A DNA stretch of 64,000 nucleotides from Herpetosiphon gulosus (lineage in GTDB: Bacteria; Chloroflexota; Chloroflexia; Chloroflexales; Herpetosiphonaceae): contig NZ_BAABRU010000014.1 of NCBI RefSeq assembly GCF_039545135.1, positions 62,001-126,000 of the forward strand, written 5' to 3'. Under the pieces are notes generated by a model. The model was not told the origin of the DNA. It ran no database searches and saw only the letters and a list, made by a program, of their open reading frames with translations. The position numbers were made by a program, and so were the translations under genes. Below, piece by piece: positions 55,401 to 63,992 of this stretch; positions within the stretch are counted from its first letter, which is position 1; each line of letters opens with the position of its first letter.

Positions 55401-55790
55401 TTAACGAATTGGTTCAACAATGACGGCACTACCATAGGCCAGCACTTCGGTTACGCCAGCGCTAATTTCGGTGGCATCGTAGCGCATCGCAATAATCGCA
55501 TTTGCCCCAATTTCGGCGGCATGCAACGACATAATTTCGAATGCTTCAAGCCGGGCTTGCTCGCACAACTTCGACCAAATGGTGATATTGCCGCCGACCA
55601 AAGTTTGCAATGATGCGCCAATTGTGCCAAAAACCGAGCGCGAACGCACCACAATGCCGCGGACAATCCCGCGATTTTGCACAACCCGAAAGCCTGGCAA
55701 ATCGAAGGTAGCCGAGATCATCCAGGGTGGCACGATTTGAACGGTTGGTGGTTGGGGTGGTTGAAGTGGTTGGGGTGATTGGGGTTGCAT
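55401..55790 (-). CDS. YbjQ-family (UPF0145) protein
   Basis: 129 residues with AGGAG before the ATG. After a Pro/Gln-rich head (PQSPQPLQPPQPP), the UPF0145 core is complete: VQNRGIVRGIVVRSRSVF, then ARLEAFEIMSLHAAEIGANAIIAMRYDATE. Family members form pentamers and have no firm function; some are annotated as heavy-metal-binding. The start lies three bases from the end of gmhB and has its own binding site, so it is the third gene of that operon. Confidence 0.85.
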   Translation of the reverse strand: MQPQSPQPLQPPQPPTVQIVPPWMISATFDLPGFRVVQNRGIVRGIVVRSRSVFGTIGASLQTLVGGNITIWSKLCEQARLEAFEIMSLHAAEIGANAIIAMRYDATEISAGVTEVLAYGSAVIVEPIR

Positions 55791-55792
55791 AC

Positions 55793-56332
55793 TTACTCCT
55801 GCACAATCAAATCGACAGCAGCATTAAGATTTGCTACCAGCATAGCATGCTCAGGCAAATCGTGTTGGTGCTGTGCGCCGTAGCCAGTTGCCACCATAAT
55901 TGCGGGAACACCCAAATTGATGCCTGCTTGCACATCAAGCAGCTTATCGCCAATCATCCATGAACGGCTAAGATCGATCGTGAATTCGGCTTGAGCTTGC
56001 TCGAACATACCCAAATTGGGTTTGCGGCAGGCACATTCACCTGTGACCTCAGGATGATGCGGGCAATAATACCAAGCATCAACATGGGCCTTGAAGGGCT
56101 GTAACAACTCGCTAATCCGTTGATGCACCAAATGCATATCTTCAGCGCGATAATAACCCCGAGCAATTCCCGATTGATTGGTCACGACCAAGACCAAAAA
56201 TCCAGCTTGATTCAAACGGGCGATCGCTTGACCAACGGTTTGCTCAAGCTGAACCAATTCGGGCTGATGTAGATAATTAACTTCGACGTTGATCGTACCA
56301 TCACGATCAATAAACACGGCTGGTTGGCTCAT
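55793..56332 (-). CDS. gmhB: D-glycero-D-manno-heptose 1,7-bisphosphate 7-phosphatase
   Basis: 179 residues of the HAD superfamily: FIDRDGTIN (nucleophile Asp and the second Asp), VTNQSGIARG, then the Zn-binding loop CPHHPEVTGECACRKP with the Cys/His ligands, and MIGDKLLDVQAG. This is the GmhB/HisB-N pattern. It removes the 7-phosphate in the path to activated heptose. A terminator lies between gmhA upstream and this gene. Heptose is an LPS building block in diderms; here it may serve a surface glycan. Confidence 0.88.
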   Translation of the reverse strand: MSQPAVFIDRDGTINVEVNYLHQPELVQLEQTVGQAIARLNQAGFLVLVVTNQSGIARGYYRAEDMHLVHQRISELLQPFKAHVDAWYYCPHHPEVTGECACRKPNLGMFEQAQAEFTIDLSRSWMIGDKLLDVQAGINLGVPAIMVATGYGAQHQHDLPEHAMLVANLNAAVDLIVQE

Positions 56333-56360
56333 TTTCTATCTCAACTATAAAAATTCAATT

Positions 56361-56391
56361 AAAAAACGCAGAGATCATCACAATCTCTGCG
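56361..56391 (-). terminator. terminator after gmhA
   Basis: CGCAGAGAT (56367-56375) pairs with ATCTCTGCG (56383-56391), with six T following on the minus strand. It lies between gmhA and gmhB, so they are separate or only partly linked units. Confidence 0.85.
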
Positions 56392-56412
56392 CCATTGCGT
56401 CGATCAAGCTAC

Positions 56413-56994
56413 TTATTTGGCAAACAAGGCTTGTTCAGTCAGGTCGCACAGCAAATGGCCGACGACCATCGAGATTTCCTGCACCAAATAAGGCAACTTG
56501 AATGGCACGACTAAGGCATGATCACACAACGGCAAAATCTTGCCGCCATCGCCACCAAGCAAGGCCAGAACCGGGTTGCCCAACTCGTGTGCTACTTCGG
56601 CGGCCTTGATCACATTGACCGAATTACCGCTGGTGGTCAGACAAACCAAAACATCGCCTGGGTTCATGTGGGCCTTGACTTGGCGCGAAAACACTTGATC
56701 ATAGCCATAATCGTTACCCACGGCAGTTAAGGTTGAGGTATCGGTATGCAAGGCCAAGGCCGGAATTGGGCGGCGATCGATCAAATAGCGCCCGACAAAT
56801 TCGGCAGCCAAGTGTTGAGCATCGGCGGCGCTGCCACCATTGCCACAAAAAATAGCCTTGTGGCCCTGTTGATAACATTCGATCAACACATTGGCCATAG
56901 TATTAATCGTTGCTGATTGTTCGGCCAAGACGCGCTCGGCCATCGCAATATGTTCACGAAAACTTTTTTCAATATAGGCGCTGTAATCAGCCAC
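56413..56994 (-). CDS. gmhA: sedoheptulose 7-phosphate isomerase
   Basis: 193 residues from a GTG at 56994, with AAAGGAG seven bases upstream; the longer frame to 57042 has none. The SIS fold is clear: FCGNGGSAADAQHLAAEFVGR (sugar-phosphate Ser), TSTLTAVGNDYGYDQVF and LTTSGNSVNVIKA. GmhA isomerises sedoheptulose 7-phosphate to D-glycero-D-manno-heptose 7-phosphate, the first step of heptose synthesis. gmhB follows. hldE/hddA-type kinase genes are not in the window. Confidence 0.92.
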   Translation of the reverse strand: MADYSAYIEKSFREHIAMAERVLAEQSATINTMANVLIECYQQGHKAIFCGNGGSAADAQHLAAEFVGRYLIDRRPIPALALHTDTSTLTAVGNDYGYDQVFSRQVKAHMNPGDVLVCLTTSGNSVNVIKAAEVAHELGNPVLALLGGDGGKILPLCDHALVVPFKLPYLVQEISMVVGHLLCDLTEQALFAK

Positions 56995-57083
56995 GGAAGC
57001 GACTCCTTTGATTTTAAAGCTCAAATACGCCAAGCATACCACAAAACCTTGCGTGGTGCAGATTAATCCAAATCAACGATTTG

Positions 57084-58154
57084 TTAAAAGTTTGGAGCAA
57101 ATAAGCACAGCAGCAGTAATGCCCCAACCACAAAAAGTATTGAAAATACAAGAAACCGCGTCAACGGATCTTCCATTTCAGTGGTTTCTTGATAGGTGAT
57201 CTGTTGGGGCGGTAGTTGTGGTTGCAAGATTTGCTTTGCTGAAAGCGCAGGCTTGGTGGCTTCCAGCAAAGCGATTGTTGCAACTGCTGGACGTTGGACA
57301 ATCGTTGGTTGGCCGGCGCTGCTCAGGCTTGGCTGATTGTAGAAACCTTGTTGTAATTGCTGGATAAATTGATCAATACTGGCAGGTCGTTCATTTGCAG
57401 GCAAGGCCATGGCTTGGACTAAAACTGCTGCCATTGCAGGCGAAACCGCTGGATTTAAATTCACAGGATTGACCAACGGATCAGGTTGACCATTAATCAA
57501 GCTGCTAGCGCGGGTGAGTGCATCGGCTGGCTCGCAATTGGTCAGCAAATGATAGAGCGTTGCAGCAAAACTATAGACATCGCTGCGCTGATTGACCGGA
57601 CTGGTGGCTTGAATTTGCTCTAAGGCGGCGTACGCCAAGGTGTAGGCCACGACACTTTGATTTGAAGAAGCCCATTGTTTGGCCAAGCCAAAATCCACCA
57701 AGATCAATTGGCCTTCGGGAGTGCGAATAATATTTTGTGGTTTAATATCGCGATGAATGACTGGCGGCGTTTGATGATGCAAATAGCTGAGGGCTGGAGC
57801 AAGTGCCTTGGCCCACGCCAGCACCACATCTGGCTCAAAGGCCGCCCCACGTTGCGCTAATAGGCTATCAAGATTCTCACCTTCGATCAAATCCATAATT
57901 AAAAAGGCAGCATCGCCAACCCGCTGCAAATCGTAGACCCGTGGCAACGATGGGTGGCGCAACCGTGCCAAAATTTGAGCTTCACGCTGCAAATTGCTTT
58001 GAAATATGGCATCCTGCCCACGAAAATATTTGATTGCAACCTGATGATTAAGCTGTTGATCGAAGGCGGCATAGACCGTGCCCATGCCACCTTGACCAAT
58101 CAAGCGCAAAATTTGGTAGCGCCCAAGTAAAACTGAACCAACCCCTAAACTCAT
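57084..58154 (-). CDS. tail-anchored Hanks-type Ser/Thr protein kinase (copy 1)
   Basis: 356 residues. Kinase domain at about 10-270: Gly loop LIGQGGMGTVYAAF, VAIKYF Lys, catalytic loop VIHRDIKPQN, and VDFGLAKQW with the DFG motif. There is no external sensor domain; after a low-complexity linker a single C-terminal helix (FLVFSILFVVGALLLLCLFA) anchors it with the kinase facing the cytoplasm. It shares over half its residues with the adjacent kinase and starts 11 bases after its stop. Confidence 0.9.
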   Translation of the reverse strand: MSLGVGSVLLGRYQILRLIGQGGMGTVYAAFDQQLNHQVAIKYFRGQDAIFQSNLQREAQILARLRHPSLPRVYDLQRVGDAAFLIMDLIEGENLDSLLAQRGAAFEPDVVLAWAKALAPALSYLHHQTPPVIHRDIKPQNIIRTPEGQLILVDFGLAKQWASSNQSVVAYTLAYAALEQIQATSPVNQRSDVYSFAATLYHLLTNCEPADALTRASSLINGQPDPLVNPVNLNPAVSPAMAAVLVQAMALPANERPASIDQFIQQLQQGFYNQPSLSSAGQPTIVQRPAVATIALLEATKPALSAKQILQPQLPPQQITYQETTEMEDPLTRFLVFSILFVVGALLLLCLFAPNF

Positions 58155-58165
58155 ATTCTCTCTCC

Positions 58166-59401
58166 CTAACTGAGAAAACTAAATGCCCCTAATAAAATCA
58201 GCACAATCAAGATAAACACAACATTCATCACTTGGGTTGGATTTTCAAGCTCCTCATCATCCAGCATTGCATTCATACGACTATTGCTATCTTGTTGAGT
58301 CGTCATCCATTGTTGATTATTGAGTGGGCTAAATGGCTTAGGCTCCTCATATCTTTTCTCAAATTGTGGAACCAGCCATTGGCCAGGGTTCGCCTGTTCA
58401 AAAGGACTTTGCTGGAAAAATGAGCGCCGTGGTCGTGGCGGAGCTGCCGGAGTTGAAGCCGGAGCCGGACGTGGCTCGAAGCGCCGTGGTGTGGCATAAC
58501 TCACCCCATCTGGCAACTGTGAATCAACCCGAATTGTTGGCTGCCCAGCACTGTTGGCCGCAACCAAGGGCACGCTTACTGTTGCTGATTGCGCTGCTTG
58601 CAACAACGCCACGACCGTCCTAATGCTAGCTGGACGAGCATCAGCGCGTAGAGCCAAACTATCCATGAGCACCCGATCAAGTGCTGGCGTAACTGCATTA
58701 TTCAGACTGCTTGGCAAGGGCAATGGGTCAGGGTTGGCATAAATTTGGGCGCTGGCACGAGTCAATGCATCAACTGGCTCGCGATTGGTCAATAAATGAT
58801 AGAGCGTTGCGCCAAATCCATAGACATCACTGCGTTGATCAAGCGTATTTGTGCCCTGAATCTGCTCCAACGAGGCATAGGGCAAGGTATAGGCAATCAC
58901 GCTTTGCTGGCCAGTTGACCATTGTTTGGCCAAGCCAAAATCGAGCAAAATCAATTTGCCAGCAGGTGTGCGCATCACATTATGCGGCTTGATATCGCGG
59001 TGAATCACCGGTGGCGTTTGTTGATGCAGGTAACTCAATGGCTCGGCCAAGGTTGCTGCCCACGCCACCACCGTTGCAGGCTCGAAGCCGCTGCCGCGTT
59101 GGGTTAGCAACGTGCCAAGCGTTTCGCCCTCGATCAAATCCATAATCAAATAGGCATCGTCGTTATCGCGGCGAATATCATAGACGCGCGGCAAGGCGGG
59201 GTGTTGCAACCGCGCTAAAATTTGGGCTTCGCGGTCGAGGCTGGCATGTAAAGCAGGATCATGATTGCGAAAGTGTTTGATCGCTACAGGCGTATTCAAT
59301 TGGCGATCAAATGCTGCATAGACGGCGCTCATACCGCCTTGGCCAATCGCCCGCACGATGTGATAACGCCCCAACAATTCGATTCCTGCTTGTAATAGCA
59401 T
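58166..59401 (-). CDS. tail-anchored Hanks-type Ser/Thr protein kinase (copy 2)
   Basis: 411 residues. Kinase domain at about 10-270 (AIGQGGMSAVYAAF; VAIKHF; PPVIHRDIKPHN; LDFGLAKQW). The second half of the kinase is nearly collinear with its neighbour (LDQRSDVYGFGATLYHLLTNREPVDALTRASAQI). A Pro-rich linker (PAPASTPAAPPRPRR) leads to a C-terminal helix (VMNVVFILIVLILLGAFSFL). The gene starts two bases after the GT4 stop codon and is read with it. Confidence 0.9.
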   Translation of the reverse strand: MLLQAGIELLGRYHIVRAIGQGGMSAVYAAFDRQLNTPVAIKHFRNHDPALHASLDREAQILARLQHPALPRVYDIRRDNDDAYLIMDLIEGETLGTLLTQRGSGFEPATVVAWAATLAEPLSYLHQQTPPVIHRDIKPHNVMRTPAGKLILLDFGLAKQWSTGQQSVIAYTLPYASLEQIQGTNTLDQRSDVYGFGATLYHLLTNREPVDALTRASAQIYANPDPLPLPSSLNNAVTPALDRVLMDSLALRADARPASIRTVVALLQAAQSATVSVPLVAANSAGQPTIRVDSQLPDGVSYATPRRFEPRPAPASTPAAPPRPRRSFFQQSPFEQANPGQWLVPQFEKRYEEPKPFSPLNNQQWMTTQQDSNSRMNAMLDDEELENPTQVMNVVFILIVLILLGAFSFLS

Positions 59402-59403
59402 AC

Positions 59404-60510
59404 CTAACTCACAATCTCACGATAAAGTTCTTCAATCTGATCGAGCATGCGTTGCGGGCTGAATGTGCTGCTAGCGCGTTGACGACCGTTGGCCCCAAAT
59501 TGCGCCCGCAAGCCTGGATTTTCCAACAGCACATTGATTGCCCGCGCCAGCGCCGCCGGATCGGCTGGTGGCACCACAAACCCAGTTTGGCTGTGGGCGT
59601 TGACAAAACTTGTGCCAGTGCCCAACTCAGTGCTGACAATTGGAATTCCAGCGGCTAACGCTTCGAGTTGCACAATCCCAAATGCTTCTGCGCGTAAATG
59701 GGATGGTAGCACAAATACATCGGCAGCGGCATAGTAATTTGGTAAGGCTTGATCCGGGACTTCGCCAGCCCATACAATACGTTCGCCAACATCCAAGCGT
59801 TGCGCCAAATCGCGCAAACGGGCTTCCTCAGGGCCAATGCCTACCAAGACCAATTTGGCGTTGGGGATTTTCGGCAAGGCTTCGAGCAAAAAGTGGAGGC
59901 CTTTGTAGTGGCGAAAGCGCCCAACAAACAACACCATGGGTGCTGCAACCTGCTCACGCAACGACTGAATCGCCGCATGATCAAGTTGATTGAAGCGCTC
60001 AGTATCGACGCTCAACGGAATTACGCGGCATTTGTCGGCATGGGGAGCCAACCACGGCGAGGTCTGAATATACTGCGGGCTAGCGGCGATAATCCGATCG
60101 GCAGCATTTAATGTGCGAGTGAGCAAAGGTCGATAGAGTTGCAGCAAACGGCGCTGGCGCACAATATCGCTCTGATAGGTAATCACCAATTTGGCCTTGC
60201 CCCGTCGCAGCCAATACAGCAAATCGCCAGGCGGAAAGGGGTGATGCAAATGAATAATATCGGCTGGTACGCGCCAACTTAATGGCAAACTCATCGGGCT
60301 AATTGGGGTTGAGGCTTTGCGCAACCATTGGGCTGCTTTGATGATCGCCACACCATTACGGCGCTCGATCTCGGTTTTGGGATAGGTATTGCTGACTGCC
60401 ACCGTCACTTGATGGCCGCGCTCAGCCAAGCCCTCAGCCACAACTCGAATATGATTTTCCATGCCACCGAGCACTGGAAAATAATCTTTATAAACATGAA
60501 GAATGTGCAT
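59404..60510 (-). CDS. GT4-family glycosyltransferase
   Basis: 368 residues from ATG 60510; an upstream ATG would add 17 unrelated residues. GT-B fold: N-terminal YKDYFPVLGGMENHIRVVAEGL, donor domain FVGRFRHYKGLHFLLEALPKI, and the E-x7-E signature RAEAFGIVQLEALAAGIPIV with GTGTSFVN. It transfers a sugar from a nucleotide donor to a surface glycan or lipid; its exact substrate is unknown. First gene of a tight operon with two kinases, which could tie glycan synthesis to phosphorylation signals. Confidence 0.87.
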   Translation of the reverse strand: MHILHVYKDYFPVLGGMENHIRVVAEGLAERGHQVTVAVSNTYPKTEIERRNGVAIIKAAQWLRKASTPISPMSLPLSWRVPADIIHLHHPFPPGDLLYWLRRGKAKLVITYQSDIVRQRRLLQLYRPLLTRTLNAADRIIAASPQYIQTSPWLAPHADKCRVIPLSVDTERFNQLDHAAIQSLREQVAAPMVLFVGRFRHYKGLHFLLEALPKIPNAKLVLVGIGPEEARLRDLAQRLDVGERIVWAGEVPDQALPNYYAAADVFVLPSHLRAEAFGIVQLEALAAGIPIVSTELGTGTSFVNAHSQTGFVVPPADPAALARAINVLLENPGLRAQFGANGRQRASSTFSPQRMLDQIEELYREIVS

Positions 60511-60767
60511 TGCTAGGGTGATACTCGCGCTCAAAGAATTGCTGTGAGCATTATAGAACATTGAGAAAAGGATGAAGGATGAAGGATGAAATGAGAAGTC
60601 GGGAGCTAGGGATCAGGAGTCAGGGAACAGAGACCAGCATTAAGCAAACTTCGTGGATCTTGGTGTCCTTCGTGGATCAAGCTTTAATCTAGGCTATGGG
60701 CTATCGGAAATTGGTTGGAATACCAAAAGCCAATAGCCTATAGTCTAGTGCCTGATTACCTTATGTG
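60511..60767. repeat. intergenic repeat mosaic before the GT4 operon
   Basis: TATAAT on the minus strand (60550-60555) may serve the GT4 operon. Then AGGATGAAGGATGAAGGATGA (60569-60589), AGGGATCAGGAGTCAGGGA (60607-60625), CTTCGTGGATCTTGGTGTCC (60651-60670) and the GATAGCC hairpin (60689-60748). No gene. Confidence 0.6.
60689..60748. repeat. GATAGCC-type hairpin repeat
   Basis: CTAGGCTATGGGCTATCGG (60689-60707) pairs with CCAATAGCCTATAGTCTAG (60730-60748), with three mismatches that can form G-U pairs in one orientation. Confidence 0.65.
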
Positions 60768-61487
60768 CTATTCGGGGATGATAAATTCTTGGCCGACGTG
60801 AATCACATCGGGGTTGGGGATGCGGTCGCGATTGGCTTGATAAATCCGTTTCCATTGCATTTCATCGCCATAAAAGCGCTGGGCAATTGCTCGCATGGTA
60901 TCGCCTGGTCGCACAGTATACGTTCGTTGGGCTGGCAGTGGTGTGCTTGCATCGGGAATCACAAATTCTTGACCAACGCTAATCACATCGGGATTATTGC
61001 CGATGATCGCCCGATTGGCTTCATAAATTCGTCGCCATTGAGCAGCATCGCCATAGAAGCGGGCTGAAATTTTGCCCAAGGTATCGCCACCTTGAACCGT
61101 GTAGCGTTGTTCAGCAGCTTTTTCGGCTTCGGCTTTGGCAGCCTCAGCTTTGGCAGCTTCTTGGGCTTTAGCAGCTTCTTGAGCTTGACGCAGTGCATCA
61201 GCAACCGCATTGTTGGTCGCAGCCGATTGAGCTTCGGCCTTTTCGCGGGCTTCTTTGGCCGCCTCTTGAGCATCTTTGATCACATTCACTGCGTTGGATA
61301 CTGATGACGAGGCCGCTTCTTCCTGCTTCTCTTGAATATCGTGCAAGCGCTCCATCATTTGGCCAATCACGTTACCAGGGGCTGGGCCAGTGGGCTTAGC
61401 TTCGGCACTTTCGCGGCTTTGCTCAATTGCATCCTTCATTTGATCAGCCAAATTACCAAACAAACCCTTCTTTTCCTTATCGGCCAT
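60768..61487 (-). CDS. coiled-coil protein with two LysM domains
   Basis: 239 residues; AAAGGAG precedes the ATG. Residues 1-130 are charged helix with a run of Ala/Glu/Lys heptads (AKAQEAAKAEAAKAEAEKA). Two LysM domains follow: YTVQGGDTLGKISARFYGD (about 131-178) and YTVRPGDTMRAIAQRFYGD (about 190-238), each ending in VGQEFVIP-like turns. LysM binds peptidoglycan, but no signal peptide was seen, so it may be cytoplasmic or leave by another route, as in YgaU/XkdP-like proteins. Divergent from the PspA gene. Confidence 0.78.
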   Translation of the reverse strand: MADKEKKGLFGNLADQMKDAIEQSRESAEAKPTGPAPGNVIGQMMERLHDIQEKQEEAASSSVSNAVNVIKDAQEAAKEAREKAEAQSAATNNAVADALRQAQEAAKAQEAAKAEAAKAEAEKAAEQRYTVQGGDTLGKISARFYGDAAQWRRIYEANRAIIGNNPDVISVGQEFVIPDASTPLPAQRTYTVRPGDTMRAIAQRFYGDEMQWKRIYQANRDRIPNPDVIHVGQEFIIPE

Positions 61488-61662
61488 GGTTCAACTCCTT
61501 TAGCAAGCGATTGTCACGCAGGCATATACAAGCATTATAGATGCCAACGGGCACAATGCAATGGTTGATCCTTGCGTTTGGTCTTGCAGATCAGGTATGC
61601 TTAAGCAACATTCCAAAGGCTGACCCGTACTACTCAACAGTAGTCAGTAGGAGCAAAACGCT

Positions 61663-62322
61663 ATGTGGAAACGAATCAAAGACCTTATCCGCGCTTGGTT
61701 GCACGCCTTGTTTGATCGTGCCGAAAACCCCGTAACCATGGCCGATGAGTATATTCGTCAGCTTGAGGCTCAATATGGCGAGGCCAAACGAGCCACGGCT
61801 ATGGCGATGGGGCAGGCCACGCGCATGGAACAAAAGCGCGACGAAAACCGTAAGCAAGCCGAGGATTGGGAACGCAAAGCAGTCAATGCGCTTGAACGTG
61901 GCGACGAAGAATTGGCTCGCTCAGCCTTGGAACGCAAGCGCCACTTCAGCGCCGCCGCCAGCGAATATGCGACCCAATCGGAAACCCAAAATGCCCAAGT
62001 CAAAGATTTCCGGAATTCGATCAGCCGTTTGGAACTACAAATTAATGAAGCTCGCGCCAAACGCGATTTGATCAAAGCCAAAACCAGCCGCGCCGATTCA
62101 CAAGAGGCTGCCACTCGCGCCCTGCAAAATATGCAAGGTAGTGGCGAATTGGGCGATCGCTTAGGAACAATGGAAGAACGAATTGACGATCGCTTGTATA
62201 AAGCTGAAGCCATGGCCAAATTAGAAGGCGATTCACTCGAAAATAAATTCCGCAATTTGGAGCAAGAAACCTCGCTCGAATCGGAATTGGCGGCACTCAA
62301 AGCCAAAGTCAATCAAAGCTGA
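61663..62322 (+). CDS. PspA/IM30 family protein
   Basis: 219 residues; TAGGAG precedes the ATG by nine bases. The N-terminal amphipathic helix (WKRIKDLIRAWLHALFDRAENP) that binds membranes is followed by the long coiled coil of PspA/Vipp1, including ADEYIRQLEAQYGEAKRA. PspA-family proteins assemble on the membrane and protect or repair it. No pspBC-like partners are present. Transcription diverges from the LysM gene, and a bidirectional terminator follows. Confidence 0.88.
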   Translation: MWKRIKDLIRAWLHALFDRAENPVTMADEYIRQLEAQYGEAKRATAMAMGQATRMEQKRDENRKQAEDWERKAVNALERGDEELARSALERKRHFSAAASEYATQSETQNAQVKDFRNSISRLELQINEARAKRDLIKAKTSRADSQEAATRALQNMQGSGELGDRLGTMEERIDDRLYKAEAMAKLEGDSLENKFRNLEQETSLESELAALKAKVNQS

Positions 62323-62343
62323 ACCGTTAATTCGATTTGACAT

Positions 62344-62387
62344 AAAACCCTCTGTTTATTAATAGTTGATAGCAGAGGGTTTTGATT
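62344..62387. terminator. bidirectional terminator
   Basis: AAAACCCTCTG (62344-62354) pairs perfectly with CAGAGGGTTTT (62373-62383), followed by GATTT. It separates convergent genes. Confidence 0.9.
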
Positions 62388-62390
62388 TGA

Positions 62391-63992
62391 TTATTGTTGC
62401 GTGCCAGTCAGCACATCAGCCACGCTCAACCAGCCAAATTTGGGAAACAGCTTGCCAACTTGGGTCGAAAACAGTAGTGAATCGCCCAAAACCACTTGGG
62501 GCGTGCCTTCGACTACCACCTCGCCTTCGCCTAACAGCACCACCCGTTGAGCACACAACGCCACAAATTCCACATCATGAGTTACTACGATGATCCCATG
62601 TTGTTCACTGGCTAAGCTTTGCAGAAAATTGGCTAATTGCTGTTTGGCTGCGTAATCTAAGCCACGAGTTGGTTCATCGAGCAAGAGAATTTGCGGGCGA
62701 GCCACCACAATCGCGGCGAAGGCGGCCCGTTGAGCCTCACCACCCGAAAGATCACGCGGATGACGTTCACGTAGGTGTAGCAAATTCAAACGTTGCAAGG
62801 TCTGTTCAATCTGCCCTGGATCAGCCGCTTGACCATGGTTGGTAAGCGTCCACGCAAGCTCTTGATCCAAACTGGGGTGAAACAGAATATCGCTGGGGTT
62901 TTGTGGCACGAAGCCAATCTGCTGAGCCAATTGCTCAACCGGGCGATTGGCGATGGGTTGTTGTTGCAGCAGCACCCGCCCACGAATTGGTTGTTGTAGG
63001 CCCACCAAATGGCGCAATAAGGTGGTTTTGCCTGAGCCATTGCGCCCCATAATTGCCACAATTTCGCCAGCATGCAAACGCACATTTACACCGTGCAACG
63101 CTGGTTGATCGGCATAACTGGCATCTAATGCTTCGGAGCGCAAGAGTTCTGCACCCAACGTGGCAACAGGCATTGGTTGGGCTTGGGACGTAATTGGCTG
63201 TTGACGCGCGGCGGCACGACCTTGCTTGATAGTCAGCGGCAAGGGCTGCCAATTAAAATGGCGGGCAACTTCGACCAATGGCGGGGCAAATGGCATCTGT
63301 GCCAAAACCAGCTGTGGTGCATCAGCTAAGCCAATTTTGCCAGCATGCATCCAGACAATTCGATCGACATATTGCACCACACGCTCTAAACGATGCTCCG
63401 AGAGCACAATCGTCAAGCCTAAATCGGCGTTGAGCTTTTGCAACGCGGTCAGGACTTCTTCGGCAGTGTGGGGATCGAGCTGCGAGGTTGGTTCATCGAG
63501 CACCAAAATTTGCGGCTGAACGGTTAATGCGGCGGCAATCGCTACGCGCTGGCGTTCGCCGCCCGACAGGCTTGTCAATGAACGATGGCGTAAATGAGCA
63601 ATTTCAAGCTGATCGAGCGCTTCTTCAATTCGGCGGCGCATAATCGCTTGAGGCAAGCCAGCGTTTTCCATGGCAAAAGCCAGTTCATCCTCGACAATCT
63701 CGACCACAAACTGAGCATCGGGGTCTTGAAACACAAAACCGACCAATTCAGCCAAATCACGCGGTGAATTGCGGCGGGTATCACGGCCACATACTTTTAA
63801 TTGACCTTGCCATGTGCCACCATGAAAATGGGGTATTAAGCCGTTGATTGCGCGGAGGAGGCTTGATTTGCCGCTGCCCGAAGCGCCACAAACCAATACA
63901 AACTCGCCTTCGGCAATCTGCAAAGTACAGCGATCGAGCGCTGGGGCAGTGGCTTGGGGATAGTAATAGCTAACCTGTTGAAAATCAATCAC
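62391..63992 (-). CDS. double ABC ATPase of the energy-coupling factor type (EcfA1-EcfA2 fusion)
   Basis: 533 residues if the GTG at 63992 is the start; the frame may continue past the window edge. Two full nucleotide-binding domains are fused: domain 1 (about 1-225: Walker A GASGSGKSS, signature TSLSGGERQRVA, Walker B ILVLDEPTSQLDP) and domain 2 (about 280-510: GRNGSGKTT, DLSGGEAQRAAF, ILLLDEPTRGLDY). The first has LIPHFHGGTWQGQ near its Q-loop. This matches YkoD/EcfA fusions that power vitamin or metal importers. The EcfT and substrate-binding S components would lie to the right of this window. Substrate unknown. Confidence 0.85.
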   Translation of the reverse strand: MIDFQQVSYYYPQATAPALDRCTLQIAEGEFVLVCGASGSGKSSLLRAINGLIPHFHGGTWQGQLKVCGRDTRRNSPRDLAELVGFVFQDPDAQFVVEIVEDELAFAMENAGLPQAIMRRRIEEALDQLEIAHLRHRSLTSLSGGERQRVAIAAALTVQPQILVLDEPTSQLDPHTAEEVLTALQKLNADLGLTIVLSEHRLERVVQYVDRIVWMHAGKIGLADAPQLVLAQMPFAPPLVEVARHFNWQPLPLTIKQGRAAARQQPITSQAQPMPVATLGAELLRSEALDASYADQPALHGVNVRLHAGEIVAIMGRNGSGKTTLLRHLVGLQQPIRGRVLLQQQPIANRPVEQLAQQIGFVPQNPSDILFHPSLDQELAWTLTNHGQAADPGQIEQTLQRLNLLHLRERHPRDLSGGEAQRAAFAAIVVARPQILLLDEPTRGLDYAAKQQLANFLQSLASEQHGIIVVTHDVEFVALCAQRVVLLGEGEVVVEGTPQVVLGDSLLFSTQVGKLFPKFGWLSVADVLTGTQQ

